Shown here: positions 36,882 to 45,417 of the stretch, one piece after another
Position numbering within the stretch: position 1 is the stretch's first letter
Layout of the letters: the number at the start of each line of letters is the position of its first letter
DNA from: JANOBD01 sp031411495
GTDB lineage: Bacteria > Planctomycetota > Phycisphaerae > Tepidisphaerales > Tepidisphaeraceae
Direction of reading: 5' to 3'
NCBI GenBank assembly: GCA_031411495.1
Contig: JANOBD010000180.1
Coordinates: 1 to 64,000 of the forward strand
DNA length: 64,000 nucleotides
Notes under the pieces: generated by a model
Database searches by the model: none
What the model was told of the DNA's origin: nothing
What the model saw: only the letters and a program-made list of their open reading frames with translations
Program-made: the position numbers and the translations under genes

Positions 36882-37724
36882 ATGACCTCCGCGATCAATT
36901 ATTGGAGTTTCGAGAGGGGACTGTCTGGCGAGTGTTCAGCCAAGGATGCCGCGCGGCAGGCGAAGTCGGCGGGGTTCGAGGCGATCGAGCTCTGCATCGC
37001 CGAATCGGGTGTGCTTTCGGTGACCTCCTCACTCGAGGATTGCCGCCGATTGCGAGTAGAGGTAGAAGCGGCTGGAATCGCGATGGAGACGATGGCCTCG
37101 GGCATGAGCTGGGGATGTTCGCCGACACATCCAGACGTGTCGGTCCGCCGCAAAGCGATCGAGCTGCATCAGGCCGCGCTTCAGCGTGCCGCGTGGCTGG
37201 GGTGCACATCGATGTTGTACGTGCCCGGTGCGGTCGCCATTCCCTGGGACTCGACGTATCCGTTTGTTCCCTACATCGATGCGGTCAGGTGGGCGCTCGA
37301 GGCCGCAGCCGAGTTGGCGAAGACGGCCGAGCGGCTTGGCGTCGGACTGTGCGTTGAGAATGTCTGGAACGGGATGTTCTACTCACCGATCGAGTTTCGA
37401 GACTTCATCGACTCGATCGGGTCCGGCTCGGTCGGCGCGTACTTCGACATAGGAAACTGCATGGGCCAGCATCAGCACCCGCCGCATTGGGTGGAGATTC
37501 TCGGCAAGAGAATCCACCGAGTTCATGCGAAGGACTTCAAGCGAAGTGTCGGCAATCTCGACGGGTTCTGCGATCTGCTGGAGGGGGATCAACCGTGGGC
37601 GCAGACCATGGCGGCGCTGCGCGCGATTGGCTATGACCGGACGTTCACCGCGGAGATGATCCCGTTCGCACCCGGGCGAGTCGAGAAGACGGGACAGGCG
37701 ATGAAAAAGATACTCTCCATGTAA
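36882..37724 (+). CDS. Sugar phosphate isomerase/epimerase-like TIM barrel
   Basis: A 280-aa protein of the xylose-isomerase-like TIM-barrel superfamily. Expected metal ligands can be seen in CVENVW (Glu), AYFDIGN (Asp), HRVHAKDF (His) and FTAEMIP (Glu). Such enzymes isomerise or epimerise keto sugars, or dehydrate inositol derivatives. ATG 36882 begins at the first strand (TSAINYWSF); an upstream in-frame start would overlap the promoter. It is followed 55 bases later by a Gfo/Idh/MocA oxidoreductase, a common catabolic pairing. Its promoter carries the operator shared with the kinase and SDR operons. Confidence 0.82.
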   Translation: MTSAINYWSFERGLSGECSAKDAARQAKSAGFEAIELCIAESGVLSVTSSLEDCRRLRVEVEAAGIAMETMASGMSWGCSPTHPDVSVRRKAIELHQAALQRAAWLGCTSMLYVPGAVAIPWDSTYPFVPYIDAVRWALEAAAELAKTAERLGVGLCVENVWNGMFYSPIEFRDFIDSIGSGSVGAYFDIGNCMGQHQHPPHWVEILGKRIHRVHAKDFKRSVGNLDGFCDLLEGDQPWAQTMAALRAIGYDRTFTAEMIPFAPGRVEKTGQAMKKILSM

Positions 37725-37778
37725 TTCGTGCTAGTTCGGCGAGGGGTTGGCAGTTCAACTCAAGCGAGTGAGGCAATC

Positions 37779-38789
37779 ATGGTGCGGGTTGGCATCGTCG
37801 GTTTCGGTTTCATGGGCCAGACGCATTGGCGCTGTTACGGCAAGTTGCCCGAGTCTGCAAAAGTTGTCGGCGTGGCGGATATCAATCCCGCGAGGACGAT
37901 CGGCGATACGACCGGCACCTGGGGCAATCTCGGTGGCGGATCGACAAAAGTCGACTTCACCGGAGTGTTTGGCACGCTCGACTATCGCGAGTTGCTCAAG
38001 CGGAATGAGATCGATCTGATCGACGTGTGCGTCCCGACTCCGGTTCATGCGGAGGTGGTGCTCGCCGCGATCGAGGCAGGCAAGCACGTGATGTGCGAAA
38101 AGCCGTTTGGACGCACGCTTCAGCAGGCAACCGAGATCGTGGAATCGGCGGCAAAGGCGAAGTCGTTTGTCATGCCGGCGATGTGCATGCGGTTCTGGCC
38201 GCAGTGGAGTTGGCTGAAGCAGGTGGTCGCCGATCGCCGGTACGGCAAGGTGCTCGGCGCTACGTTTCTCCGTCAGGCCACGACACCGCCGGGCTGGATT
38301 CTCGACGGGAACCAATCGGGCGGTGGACTGTTGGACCTGCATATCCACGACAGCGATTTTGTCTGCCATCTTTTCGGAAAACCCACGGCGGTATCGTCTC
38401 GTGGGTACGCCATGCAAACCGGCGACATCGACCATGTCGTAACGCATTATCTCTACGACGACATTCCGCTGGTCAGTGCCGAGGGCAGCTGGGCATTCGC
38501 GTCGCCTTTTCCGTTTCGCATGCGTTACACCGTGAACTTTGAATCTGGCGTTACCGCTGATTTTGATCTGGGACGCAGCGACCCGCTGATCCTGTTCGAG
38601 AACGGCAAGGCAACGACGATCCTGTGCGACGCGAGTGACGGATGGATGGGAGAGATTCGCTATCTGGTCGAGTGCATTAACTCGGGTACCCGCCCAGCGA
38701 AGGTCACGGTTCAGGATGCGCTGGTCGCACGCCAAATCGTTGAGGCAGAGCAACGGAGTATCGAGACCGGCAAAGCCCAGTCGCTGTAA
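37779..38789 (+). CDS. Gfo/Idh/MocA family oxidoreductase
   Basis: A 336-aa NAD(P)-dependent dehydrogenase. The Rossmann motif GFGFMG is at residues 8-13, and the family signature is CEKPFGRTLQQA, whose lysine helps catalysis. GGLLDLHIHDSDFVCHLFG carries the substrate-side DxxxH-type residues. These enzymes oxidise sugars, inositols or their 3-keto forms. Start at ATG 37779 (MVRVGIVGFG). Probably cotranscribed with the isomerase and convergent with the enolase-like gene (19 bases between stops). Confidence 0.88.
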   Translation: MVRVGIVGFGFMGQTHWRCYGKLPESAKVVGVADINPARTIGDTTGTWGNLGGGSTKVDFTGVFGTLDYRELLKRNEIDLIDVCVPTPVHAEVVLAAIEAGKHVMCEKPFGRTLQQATEIVESAAKAKSFVMPAMCMRFWPQWSWLKQVVADRRYGKVLGATFLRQATTPPGWILDGNQSGGGLLDLHIHDSDFVCHLFGKPTAVSSRGYAMQTGDIDHVVTHYLYDDIPLVSAEGSWAFASPFPFRMRYTVNFESGVTADFDLGRSDPLILFENGKATTILCDASDGWMGEIRYLVECINSGTRPAKVTVQDALVARQIVEAEQRSIETGKAQSL

Positions 38790-38808
38790 TTCCGGTGTAT
38801 CGGTTGCG

Positions 38809-40047
38809 CTATAGACTCTGAGCGATGCGCAGCAGGCGATTGTACTTGGCCAGGCGCTCAGATTGCTGCACGCTGCCAACCTTGATCTGATCGCTCGCCC
38901 AGCCGGTGGCGAGATCCGCAAGCCAGTCATCCTCGGTTTCGCCGCTTCGCGCAGAAACTGTGACGCGCCACCCAGCGTCGCGAGCGAGTTTAAATGCCTG
39001 CGCCGCTTCGGTAATGGTGCCGATCTGGTTGACCTTCAGCAAAAGTGCGTCGCAACTGCGATGATCGATCGCTCGGCGGATGCGATCAGGATTCGTGCAG
39101 AGAAGATCATCGCCGAGCACCATTGCACGTGGAGAAAGTGCGTCCCTCAGAGATGGCCAATTCTCCCAATCGGATTCTGCCAAGCCGTCTTCGATTGAAA
39201 CGATGGGCCAGTTGTCCACCCACGACTTCACGCGACTCACCATCTCCGCGGACGACAATCCTCGATCGTCGAGCTGGTAACGACCGTCTGTATAGAAATG
39301 CGACGCGGCAACATCGACCGCGAGAGACATGTCCTGACCCGCAGACAGTCCGGCTTGCTCGATGCAGTGGATTGCGTCGTCAAACATCGCTTCGATCGAA
39401 CCGAACGGCGGCGCGAGCCCGCCTTCATCTGCTTTCAGCGGCCGTTCGTTGTATTTGCGTTTCAAGAGCAACTGAGCGGATCGAACGACGGCCACGACTT
39501 GTTCGAGCGCTGCCTCGAGCTTTGTGGCGGCGCTCGGGACCAACAACACGTCCTGGATCGACACCTGTCCGCCCGCGTGTTTGCCACCGGAAAAGAGATT
39601 GACGGTGAGTTGGGGTAACGATGGCGTTGTGCCGGCAATCTTCGCAAAGTGGTTAAAGAGTGCCATACCCTCGGCTAGCGCACATGCCCGGGCAAAAGCG
39701 ATCGACACCGCCAGGATCGCATTGGCCCCGAGCCTTGATTTATTTGCGGTGCCATCCAGTTCGATCAACAGCTCGTCGAGTTCGGCCTGGGTGGTGAACG
39801 AGCGACCGACGAGTGCGTGAGCGATGTCGTGCTTCACGTGTGCGACGGCCTTTTGGCAGCCGAGACCCGCGTATCGCTGTGGATCGCCATCTCGGAGTTC
39901 GATCGCCTCGGCGGCGCCCGTCGATGCGCCCGATGGGACGGAAGCCGAGGCCTCTCGACCATTGACACGCACGAACGCAAGCACGGTGGGGCGGCCGCGC
40001 GAGTCGAGGATTTCGAGCGCGTTGACCGATTCGACGAGAAAACTCAT
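38809..40047 (-). CDS. Divergent enolase paralog
   Basis: A 412-aa member of the enolase family, collinear with enolase from LDSRGRPTV through KYNRLLRI. Conserved: SGASTGAAEAIELRDGD, metal ligands Asp245, Glu286 (SIEDGL) and Asp313 (LGDDL), Lys338 (LLKVNQIGTITEA), Glu208 (ADEGG), His157 and Lys389. Changed: the catalytic Glu168 (yeast numbering) is Asp166 (SIQDVLL instead of QEF), and His373 of SHRSGET is Ala366 (SARSGET). A normal glycolytic enolase rarely loses these, so a different substrate is likely. It overlaps by 4 bases with the upstream kinase gene, whose product may supply its phosphorylated substrate. Confidence 0.85.
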   Translation of the reverse strand: MSFLVESVNALEILDSRGRPTVLAFVRVNGREASASVPSGASTGAAEAIELRDGDPQRYAGLGCQKAVAHVKHDIAHALVGRSFTTQAELDELLIELDGTANKSRLGANAILAVSIAFARACALAEGMALFNHFAKIAGTTPSLPQLTVNLFSGGKHAGGQVSIQDVLLVPSAATKLEAALEQVVAVVRSAQLLLKRKYNERPLKADEGGLAPPFGSIEAMFDDAIHCIEQAGLSAGQDMSLAVDVAASHFYTDGRYQLDDRGLSSAEMVSRVKSWVDNWPIVSIEDGLAESDWENWPSLRDALSPRAMVLGDDLLCTNPDRIRRAIDHRSCDALLLKVNQIGTITEAAQAFKLARDAGWRVTVSARSGETEDDWLADLATGWASDQIKVGSVQQSERLAKYNRLLRIAQSL

Positions 40048-41054
40048 GAAGTCAACTCCACAAACGTATGAATCAGCCTCTCGATCGAGCCCGGCATCGC
40101 TTTCATCATCGCCAGCACGGCCCGTTGTTGCGCGTTCCGTTCAGCTTCAGAAAGATACTCCAGAGGGCTTTTGCCAAGAACGCGTGCCAGCGAACATCCG
40201 AGCGTGTGCCGCATGCAGCGAACCTCATCCGCATCGGATTGCTCTACGGTGAACGACTGCCAGAATGCAATTGCCGCGTCGCGATAGTCGGCACGTCGTT
40301 GTTTGATATGCAGCGATTTTGCCAGCAGATGAGTCAATGCGAAGCCGACATCAAACGCGCCGTCGCCAAAGTGGATGACTTCGTGATCGAGCAGGATGAG
40401 TGTGCCATCGTAGATGAGGACGTTCTTCGGGCTGAAATCGCCGTGCACGAGCGTGGAACGCGTTGCGCGCGTGTCGCGAATGAGATCGGCATAGAACTCA
40501 GATGCCTCGGCGGCGCGCAGCGCGGTTGTCGTGTAGTAAGGATCCAGCCGAAGCGTTTCGAAGAAGCTGCGATCCGCGAAAGCTTCGCGCACCTCGTCGC
40601 GCTGGGCGTTGCGCTGGATGGTTCCGAGCAGCCGGCCCAGCTGTTTCGCAAAATCCAGTACCGAATCTCGCGGACAGTCGCCTGCCAGCAAGGCGGCCTT
40701 CAGATTCTGGTGCGGTTGCGGGACGGCCTGCATCGCGAGAACGTTGTCCTGAGGCGATTCGAAAACCAGCGGGGTGATCGTCCCGGGAGGCGCTAGCCTC
40801 GCCAGGAAACGCAAGCCGCTTGCTTCAATGCGAATTCGCCTGACATCGCTGTACCAATCGTCCTTAACGCGCAGTTTTGCCAGTGCCTGCTTAATCACCC
40901 ATTGACGGCCATCTGCGAATTGCACAAGTACAGTCTTGTTCGACACGCCGCCCGGGAGGACGTTGATACGCACATTGGCTCCGGAAGAGATGTGGCCATG
41001 GGCTCGCAGCCATGTCTCCAATTCCGCATGATTTTCGATATCGAGTTCAGCCAT
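40044..41054 (-). CDS. APH-like small-molecule kinase
   Basis: A 336-aa protein of the aminoglycoside phosphotransferase/5-methylthioribose kinase fold. The nucleotide lobe has NVRINVLPGGVSNKTVLVQF and WVIKQAL (ATP-binding Lys). The catalytic loop is VHGDFSPKNVLI, and the metal motif LLDHEVIHFGD replaces the usual DFE. Start ATG 41054 is only about six bases from the predicted transcription start. It is coupled to the enolase paralog by a 4-base overlap and is divergent from the GntR-type regulator. A sugar or polyol substrate is inferred from context. Confidence 0.78.
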   Translation of the reverse strand: MAELDIENHAELETWLRAHGHISSGANVRINVLPGGVSNKTVLVQFADGRQWVIKQALAKLRVKDDWYSDVRRIRIEASGLRFLARLAPPGTITPLVFESPQDNVLAMQAVPQPHQNLKAALLAGDCPRDSVLDFAKQLGRLLGTIQRNAQRDEVREAFADRSFFETLRLDPYYTTTALRAAEASEFYADLIRDTRATRSTLVHGDFSPKNVLIYDGTLILLDHEVIHFGDGAFDVGFALTHLLAKSLHIKQRRADYRDAAIAFWQSFTVEQSDADEVRCMRHTLGCSLARVLGKSPLEYLSEAERNAQQRAVLAMMKAMPGSIERLIHTFVELTS

Positions 41055-41066
41055 GGCTACGACGAG

Positions 41067-41095
41067 ATTCTGGCAGATTGGCCAAAATGCAGCAA
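41067..41095 (-). promoter_or_regulatory. Promoter with TGGC-N6-GCCA operator (site 2)
   Basis: On the minus strand: -35 TTGCTG (41095-41090), 17-nt spacer, -10 CAGAAT (41072-41067). TGGC-CAATCT-GCCA (41084-41071) starts 5 nt after the -35, with the same geometry as sites 1 and 3. Confidence 0.6.
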
Positions 41096-41172
41096 ATAGA
41101 AACCCGGTCTGCCGCCGACGCGAAGTGAGGCACACAATGGTTCGTGTGCGATCAAAAATAGGCGGGTTTTAA

Positions 41173-41201
41173 TTGACAGATTCGGGCTGCCGCATTAGAA
41201 G
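41173..41201 (+). promoter_or_regulatory. Promoter of the GntR-type regulator gene
   Basis: -35 TTGACA (41173-41178), 17-nt spacer, -10 TAGAAG (41196-41201). The TGGC-N6-GCCA operator is absent here, so this gene does not look self-controlled through that site. Confidence 0.5.
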
Positions 41202-41273
41202 CATTGAATCGAGCAGCAAATATAGCCAGTTCACTGCAAATTGAAACTCAGCTCACAAAAGGTGCCGGCCTCC

Positions 41274-42404
41274 ATGTCGATTGCGTCTTACAAGCCCGAA
41301 CGCCGAGGTCGCCTTGCGACCCAGTTGGAAGAGTTTATCCGGGGAGGCATTCGTCGGGGAGAACTCAAGGCTGGGCAGCGGCTGGGGTCCGCCAAACAAC
41401 TTGCGAAGGAATGGAAGACCAGCTACGGCGCAGTCCGGCAGTCGTTGGAGACGCTGGCTGCCAAGGGGCTTGTCGAACGCCGTGCCAGGGCCGGGACTTT
41501 CCTTGCTTCTGATCCTGATGTGATCGGCGGCGAGGTAGGCTCTCGCAGCATCATCGGCCTCCTCGTCCCGGATATTCGCATGCCCGAGCACAGCCTGGTC
41601 ACGCGTTGTCTCCAAGACGCGGGACAGAGAGCCGGCTTTGATATTCTGGTCAGCAGCACAGACAACGAGCGCGATCGGTACGACCAGAGTGTCATGCGGC
41701 ATCTGAAGGCGTGTGTGAGCGGCCTGGTGTTGGTCGCGCCACAGCACGCTCGTATCTCGCTGCAGACATTGCTGGAAGTCGAGCAAAGCGGTGTGCCGAC
41801 CGTCAACTATGCCCGAACCGTCGATGTCGTTTCCTGGCCGACGGTTCAGACTGACGTCTTTCAAGCTGCCTATCTGCCCGTCAAACATCTGTGCGACATC
41901 GGCCGCAAGCAGATCGCGTTCATGAGTTATCCCTCGCCAGAGGCGCACGGCACCCAGATGCATCATGGGCTGTATCGTGCGATTCTCGATGGTGGGCTTG
42001 GTTCGGGCAACGTCGTTGAGTTCGTCTTGCCCGATCAATTCTATCTCACGAGCTGGTCGGACACCGGGTCGCTACATGAGTTGCTCAATCGCTGGCTGGA
42101 TGCGAATCCAAAGGTCGATGCGATCTGCTGCATGCACGACCACATCGCCGTCACCTTGCTCAACGTACTGACCAAGCGCCGCGTGCGTGTGCCCGACGAC
42201 ATTGCCGTGACCGGATATGGCGGCAACCCGGAGATCTTTGGTTTGCATCCCGGCGACCTGACGGCTGTCGATTCGCGGGTGGATCTTGCGGCAAGCGAAA
42301 TAGTCCGCCTCCTTCAATCCGGATCGTCTGAAAGAGGCGATACGCCTCGAGTCGTTGCAATTCAGCCAGAGTTGGTCATCGGCCGCTCAACAGTCAAATC
42401 CTAG
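41274..42404 (+). CDS. GntR-type regulator with LacI-type sugar sensor
   Basis: A 376-aa DNA-binding protein. Residues ~10-75 are a GntR winged helix (LATQLEEFIRGGIRRGELKAGQRLGS, then VRQSLETLAAKGLVERRARAGTFLA). Residues ~95-376 are a periplasmic-binding-protein fold as in LacI/AraR sensors (IIGLLVPDIRMPEHS, VSGLVLVAPQ, DDIAVTGYGGNPEIF). Start ATG 41274. AraR-like regulators of this form control sugar-use operons. It is divergent from the kinase-enolase operon and leads into the secreted-protein run, so it is one of two candidates for binding the shared operator. Confidence 0.88.
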   Translation: MSIASYKPERRGRLATQLEEFIRGGIRRGELKAGQRLGSAKQLAKEWKTSYGAVRQSLETLAAKGLVERRARAGTFLASDPDVIGGEVGSRSIIGLLVPDIRMPEHSLVTRCLQDAGQRAGFDILVSSTDNERDRYDQSVMRHLKACVSGLVLVAPQHARISLQTLLEVEQSGVPTVNYARTVDVVSWPTVQTDVFQAAYLPVKHLCDIGRKQIAFMSYPSPEAHGTQMHHGLYRAILDGGLGSGNVVEFVLPDQFYLTSWSDTGSLHELLNRWLDANPKVDAICCMHDHIAVTLLNVLTKRRVRVPDDIAVTGYGGNPEIFGLHPGDLTAVDSRVDLAASEIVRLLQSGSSERGDTPRVVAIQPELVIGRSTVKS

Positions 42405-42460
42405 TTTGGTTGGGAGCCGAGAACGCGTTGATCAGTTGTGTCGATGTTCGGAGGACCCCA

Positions 42461-44323
42461 GTGACGAAGAAAATGCAATGTGTAGCGGCGGCGGCAGTGC
42501 TCGGTGGCGCGCTTGTCAACAGCGCGGTTGCCGAAGTCTTTTTCTCTGAAGATTGGCAGAATCAGACTCCGACTTCGTTCATCCCGACGGGTACGCCCGC
42601 GATCGGCTCGCAGATCGACACAAGTCCATCCACCGGCGATCCGTACCCCATCAGCCTTTCCGTGTTTCCGAACATCGCCTTGCCTGCAGCGACGGGTGGT
42701 AAAGCCGTCAAGGTAGGTCGACCCTCCGGCACCAATCCGGTCCTGGCGATGTACTCCAACAACGGCGCGATGACCTCTGGAAAAACGCTCGAATACACCT
42801 GGATGTCGTATCAGGAAGGCCTGGCCTTTAATGCCCCGCAGCAGATCGGTCTCGGCATGGCTAACGGCCTGGTGGGCCGACTGCTTTTTGTCGGCGTTAA
42901 CGATCTGCCCGGCAAGGATCGAAACTACTTCTACCAAGGGCAAGACAACCAGGTCGCGCTCAATCTCAAGCCGACGGGCCAACTTCCGGGAGAGGTCGCC
43001 GGCTGGGACAAGATTCGCATCGTCGCCAACATCGTTCAGTCAGTCGACTTCCCCGAGTACATGACCGGCACGTTCGATATGTTTATCACCCAGGACGTGA
43101 CGAATCTCAATACGCCCGAAACGCCGCCGACCGAGGTTCCATTGATCACCAATGGCCTGCTCGGATACGCGCTGATTCCGACCGAGGACCTGGCGACTAC
43201 GCCATTCGACGACCGCACTGCCGGCCTGATCCGCATCGCACGCGGTCCGGAGATCAGCGCGGGCCCGGCGTATTTCGACAACATCGTTCTCAAGACGGTA
43301 GTTCCTCCGCCCTCGGAGTGGGCCGTCAATAACTCCGGCGACTGGGATACGGGATCCAACTGGAATGGTGTGGTTCCGAACGCGATTGACGCGACTGCGC
43401 TGTTCGGCTCCGTGATCACCGCGCCGCGAACCGTGAACACGACGACGCCGGTCGTCGTCGGCGCCGTGACGTTCAACAATGCCAACGCGTACACGATTGC
43501 CGGCACCGGTTCGCTCACCTTCAGCGTGGGCAGCGGTTCCGCACTGATCAATGTTCAGCAGGGCAGCCACACGATCAGCGCGCCGACGATCTTCTCCAGC
43601 AACACGAACGTGAACGCCGCCGCTGGCGCCGGCCTCAGGCTCGCCGGCCCGACCACGATCGAGGCGGGAAAGACGGTCACCAAGACCGGCACGCTCACCG
43701 TCACCGGCCCGCTGACGCTCGATGGCGGCGCCAAGCTGGTGCTCGACTCGGGTTCGACGTCGATCAAGGGCGCGCCCACGCTGCTGGCCGGTGCGATGAT
43801 CGACGTACAGGACAACACGCTGATGATCGACTACACGGGCATGGGCACGGTGGCTGGTGCGATCAAGGCGCAACTGACCACCGGCTACAACGCCGGTGCC
43901 TGGAACGGCGACGGGATCAACACCTCGCTGGTCGCTCAGGGCCGGGGCCTGGGATGGAAGGATAGCCCAGGCACTTCCTCGATCACGATCAAATACGCCT
44001 ACTACGGTGATACGAATCTCGATGCGATCGTGAACTTCGACGACCTTTTATCGCTCGCTCAGGCATACGGATCCAGCGGTGTCTGGGCGAACGGCGACAG
44101 CGACTACAACAACCAGGTCAACTTCGACGACCTGTTGAAACTGGCCCAGAACTACGGCTTGTCGCTGCTTGCGGACGGCGAGATCGCCCGGTTAGGCGAT
44201 GTGGCCGGCCAATCCTTCGTGAACGATTGGGCGCTGGCGACTTCGCTGGTGCCTGAGCCGACATCAGGGTTTTTGATTGCGGGCGCATCCTGTATGGGAG
44301 TGCGTCGGCGTCGGGTGGGGTGA
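42461..44323 (+). CDS. PEP-CTERM surface protein with strand repeats and dockerin-like loops
   Basis: A 620-aa protein. GTG 42461 follows GGAGG by six bases and leads directly into the signal peptide (TKKMQCVAAAAVLGGALVNSAVA). Residues ~25-280 form a jelly-roll region with FFSEDWQNQTP and YFDNIVLKT. From ~285 there is an autotransporter-type beta-strand array (WAVNNSGDWDTGSNWNG). Two calcium loops (VNFDDLLSLAQAYG, VNFDDLLKLAQNYG) follow, then a PEP-CTERM tail (LVPEPTS, hydrophobic, RRRR). The last ~335 residues are a close paralog of the C-terminus of the 55218-59189 product. Function unknown; substrate attachment at the cell surface is plausible. Confidence 0.82.
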   Translation: MTKKMQCVAAAAVLGGALVNSAVAEVFFSEDWQNQTPTSFIPTGTPAIGSQIDTSPSTGDPYPISLSVFPNIALPAATGGKAVKVGRPSGTNPVLAMYSNNGAMTSGKTLEYTWMSYQEGLAFNAPQQIGLGMANGLVGRLLFVGVNDLPGKDRNYFYQGQDNQVALNLKPTGQLPGEVAGWDKIRIVANIVQSVDFPEYMTGTFDMFITQDVTNLNTPETPPTEVPLITNGLLGYALIPTEDLATTPFDDRTAGLIRIARGPEISAGPAYFDNIVLKTVVPPPSEWAVNNSGDWDTGSNWNGVVPNAIDATALFGSVITAPRTVNTTTPVVVGAVTFNNANAYTIAGTGSLTFSVGSGSALINVQQGSHTISAPTIFSSNTNVNAAAGAGLRLAGPTTIEAGKTVTKTGTLTVTGPLTLDGGAKLVLDSGSTSIKGAPTLLAGAMIDVQDNTLMIDYTGMGTVAGAIKAQLTTGYNAGAWNGDGINTSLVAQGRGLGWKDSPGTSSITIKYAYYGDTNLDAIVNFDDLLSLAQAYGSSGVWANGDSDYNNQVNFDDLLKLAQNYGLSLLADGEIARLGDVAGQSFVNDWALATSLVPEPTSGFLIAGASCMGVRRRRVG

Positions 44324-44426
44324 GCCCGGCTTGATTAGAGGTTAACTCTCGAGGCCCACGTTTTTACCGGATCACCTTTGGTGGCCGACGTGGATGACGA
44401 GAGGTTACAAAGAGGAGAGATGTCCG

Positions 44427-45272
44427 ATGAGAAAAATGCAGCTTGTCGCGTCGTGTGCAGTGGCGGTCGGTGGGCTCCTGGTCGGGAGCGCGTCGGCGAC
44501 CGTTCTTTTCAATGATAATTTCGAAGCCCAGACCGTAGGAACGGTTGTCGCGGCACCGCCCATCGGTTCATGGGTCGAAGGGTCCGGTTCCGGCGCGAAT
44601 GGCGTGGCCATCGTCGGCGCACCGGCGCTGGGCACCAAGTCCATGCGGCTGACCCGCGAAAGCGCGCCTCCGCTCGGACCGAGCAACGGCGACATCAGCG
44701 CCATCAGCCTCGCCGGCGCGATCGCACCCGGCGTTGAGACGACCGTCCAGTGGAGCTATTACCACCAAGGCGATCACTCGTTTAACAACCCCATGCAGGT
44801 CGAGATCGGTCAAGTCGGCAGCAATTTCAACAACGGGTCGACCTTCATCTACGTTGCGGATACGCCGCACGGAGCCTACGCCTACTACTCCGGGCCAGGC
44901 CAGTTCGGCGTGAACAACGTCAGTTCTGTGCTCTCTTCACGGAACGCCAGTTCCACCGAAGGCAAGTGGGACGTCATTCGCGCCGTACTGTCCTACGCGC
45001 AGCTCAGCCCGACCCAAATGACTGGCACAATGGACCTGTTCATCAGTGTCAATGGTGCTGCCGAAGTTCAGATCGCCAATGACGCACTGCTCTCGACGAC
45101 GACGATTCCCGGGACGGACCCGACCGCGATGCAGGTGCGCTTCGTCAAAGGCGTGTCCTCGTTCCTCGATTTCTATGACAACGTTTCAGTGAACTCGGTG
45201 CTGGTTCCCGAGCCGACGTCGCTCGGGCTGGCCGCCGCATTCGGACTGCTGGTTCGTCGCAGCCGGAAGTGA
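44427..45272 (+). CDS. PEP-CTERM secreted protein, single jelly-roll domain
   Basis: A 281-aa protein. ATG 44427 has AGGAG nine bases upstream and starts a signal peptide (MRKMQLVASCAVAVGGLLVGSASA) similar to that of the preceding gene. One ~220-residue beta domain begins with VLFNDNFEAQTVGT and ends with FLDFYDNVSVNS, in the style of laminin-G/choice-of-anchor domains. The tail LVPEPTSLGLAAAFGLLVRRSRK-type signal marks exosortase processing. It lacks the strand array and dockerin loops of its neighbour. Confidence 0.8.
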   Translation: MRKMQLVASCAVAVGGLLVGSASATVLFNDNFEAQTVGTVVAAPPIGSWVEGSGSGANGVAIVGAPALGTKSMRLTRESAPPLGPSNGDISAISLAGAIAPGVETTVQWSYYHQGDHSFNNPMQVEIGQVGSNFNNGSTFIYVADTPHGAYAYYSGPGQFGVNNVSSVLSSRNASSTEGKWDVIRAVLSYAQLSPTQMTGTMDLFISVNGAAEVQIANDALLSTTTIPGTDPTAMQVRFVKGVSSFLDFYDNVSVNSVLVPEPTSLGLAAAFGLLVRRSRK

Positions 45273-45313
45273 GTTGCGTCAGGATGAGTGAGCCTCATGA
45301 AGAGGCCGGCAAC

Positions 45314-45347
45314 GCGATTGTCCGTCCCTCCGCAGACGGACAATCGC
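45314..45347. terminator. Stable 13-bp hairpin, possible terminator
   Basis: GCGATTGTCCGTC (45314-45326) pairs perfectly with GACGGACAATCGC (45335-45347) over an 8-nt loop, after the PEP-CTERM gene. No T run follows, so it may act in mRNA stability rather than classical termination. Confidence 0.5.
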
Positions 45348-45417
45348 CTGCCATCTCTCTGACATCCAGATTTGTCGTTCAAGACGAACCCGCTTGCTCG
45401 AAGCAAAGGAGATGCTT

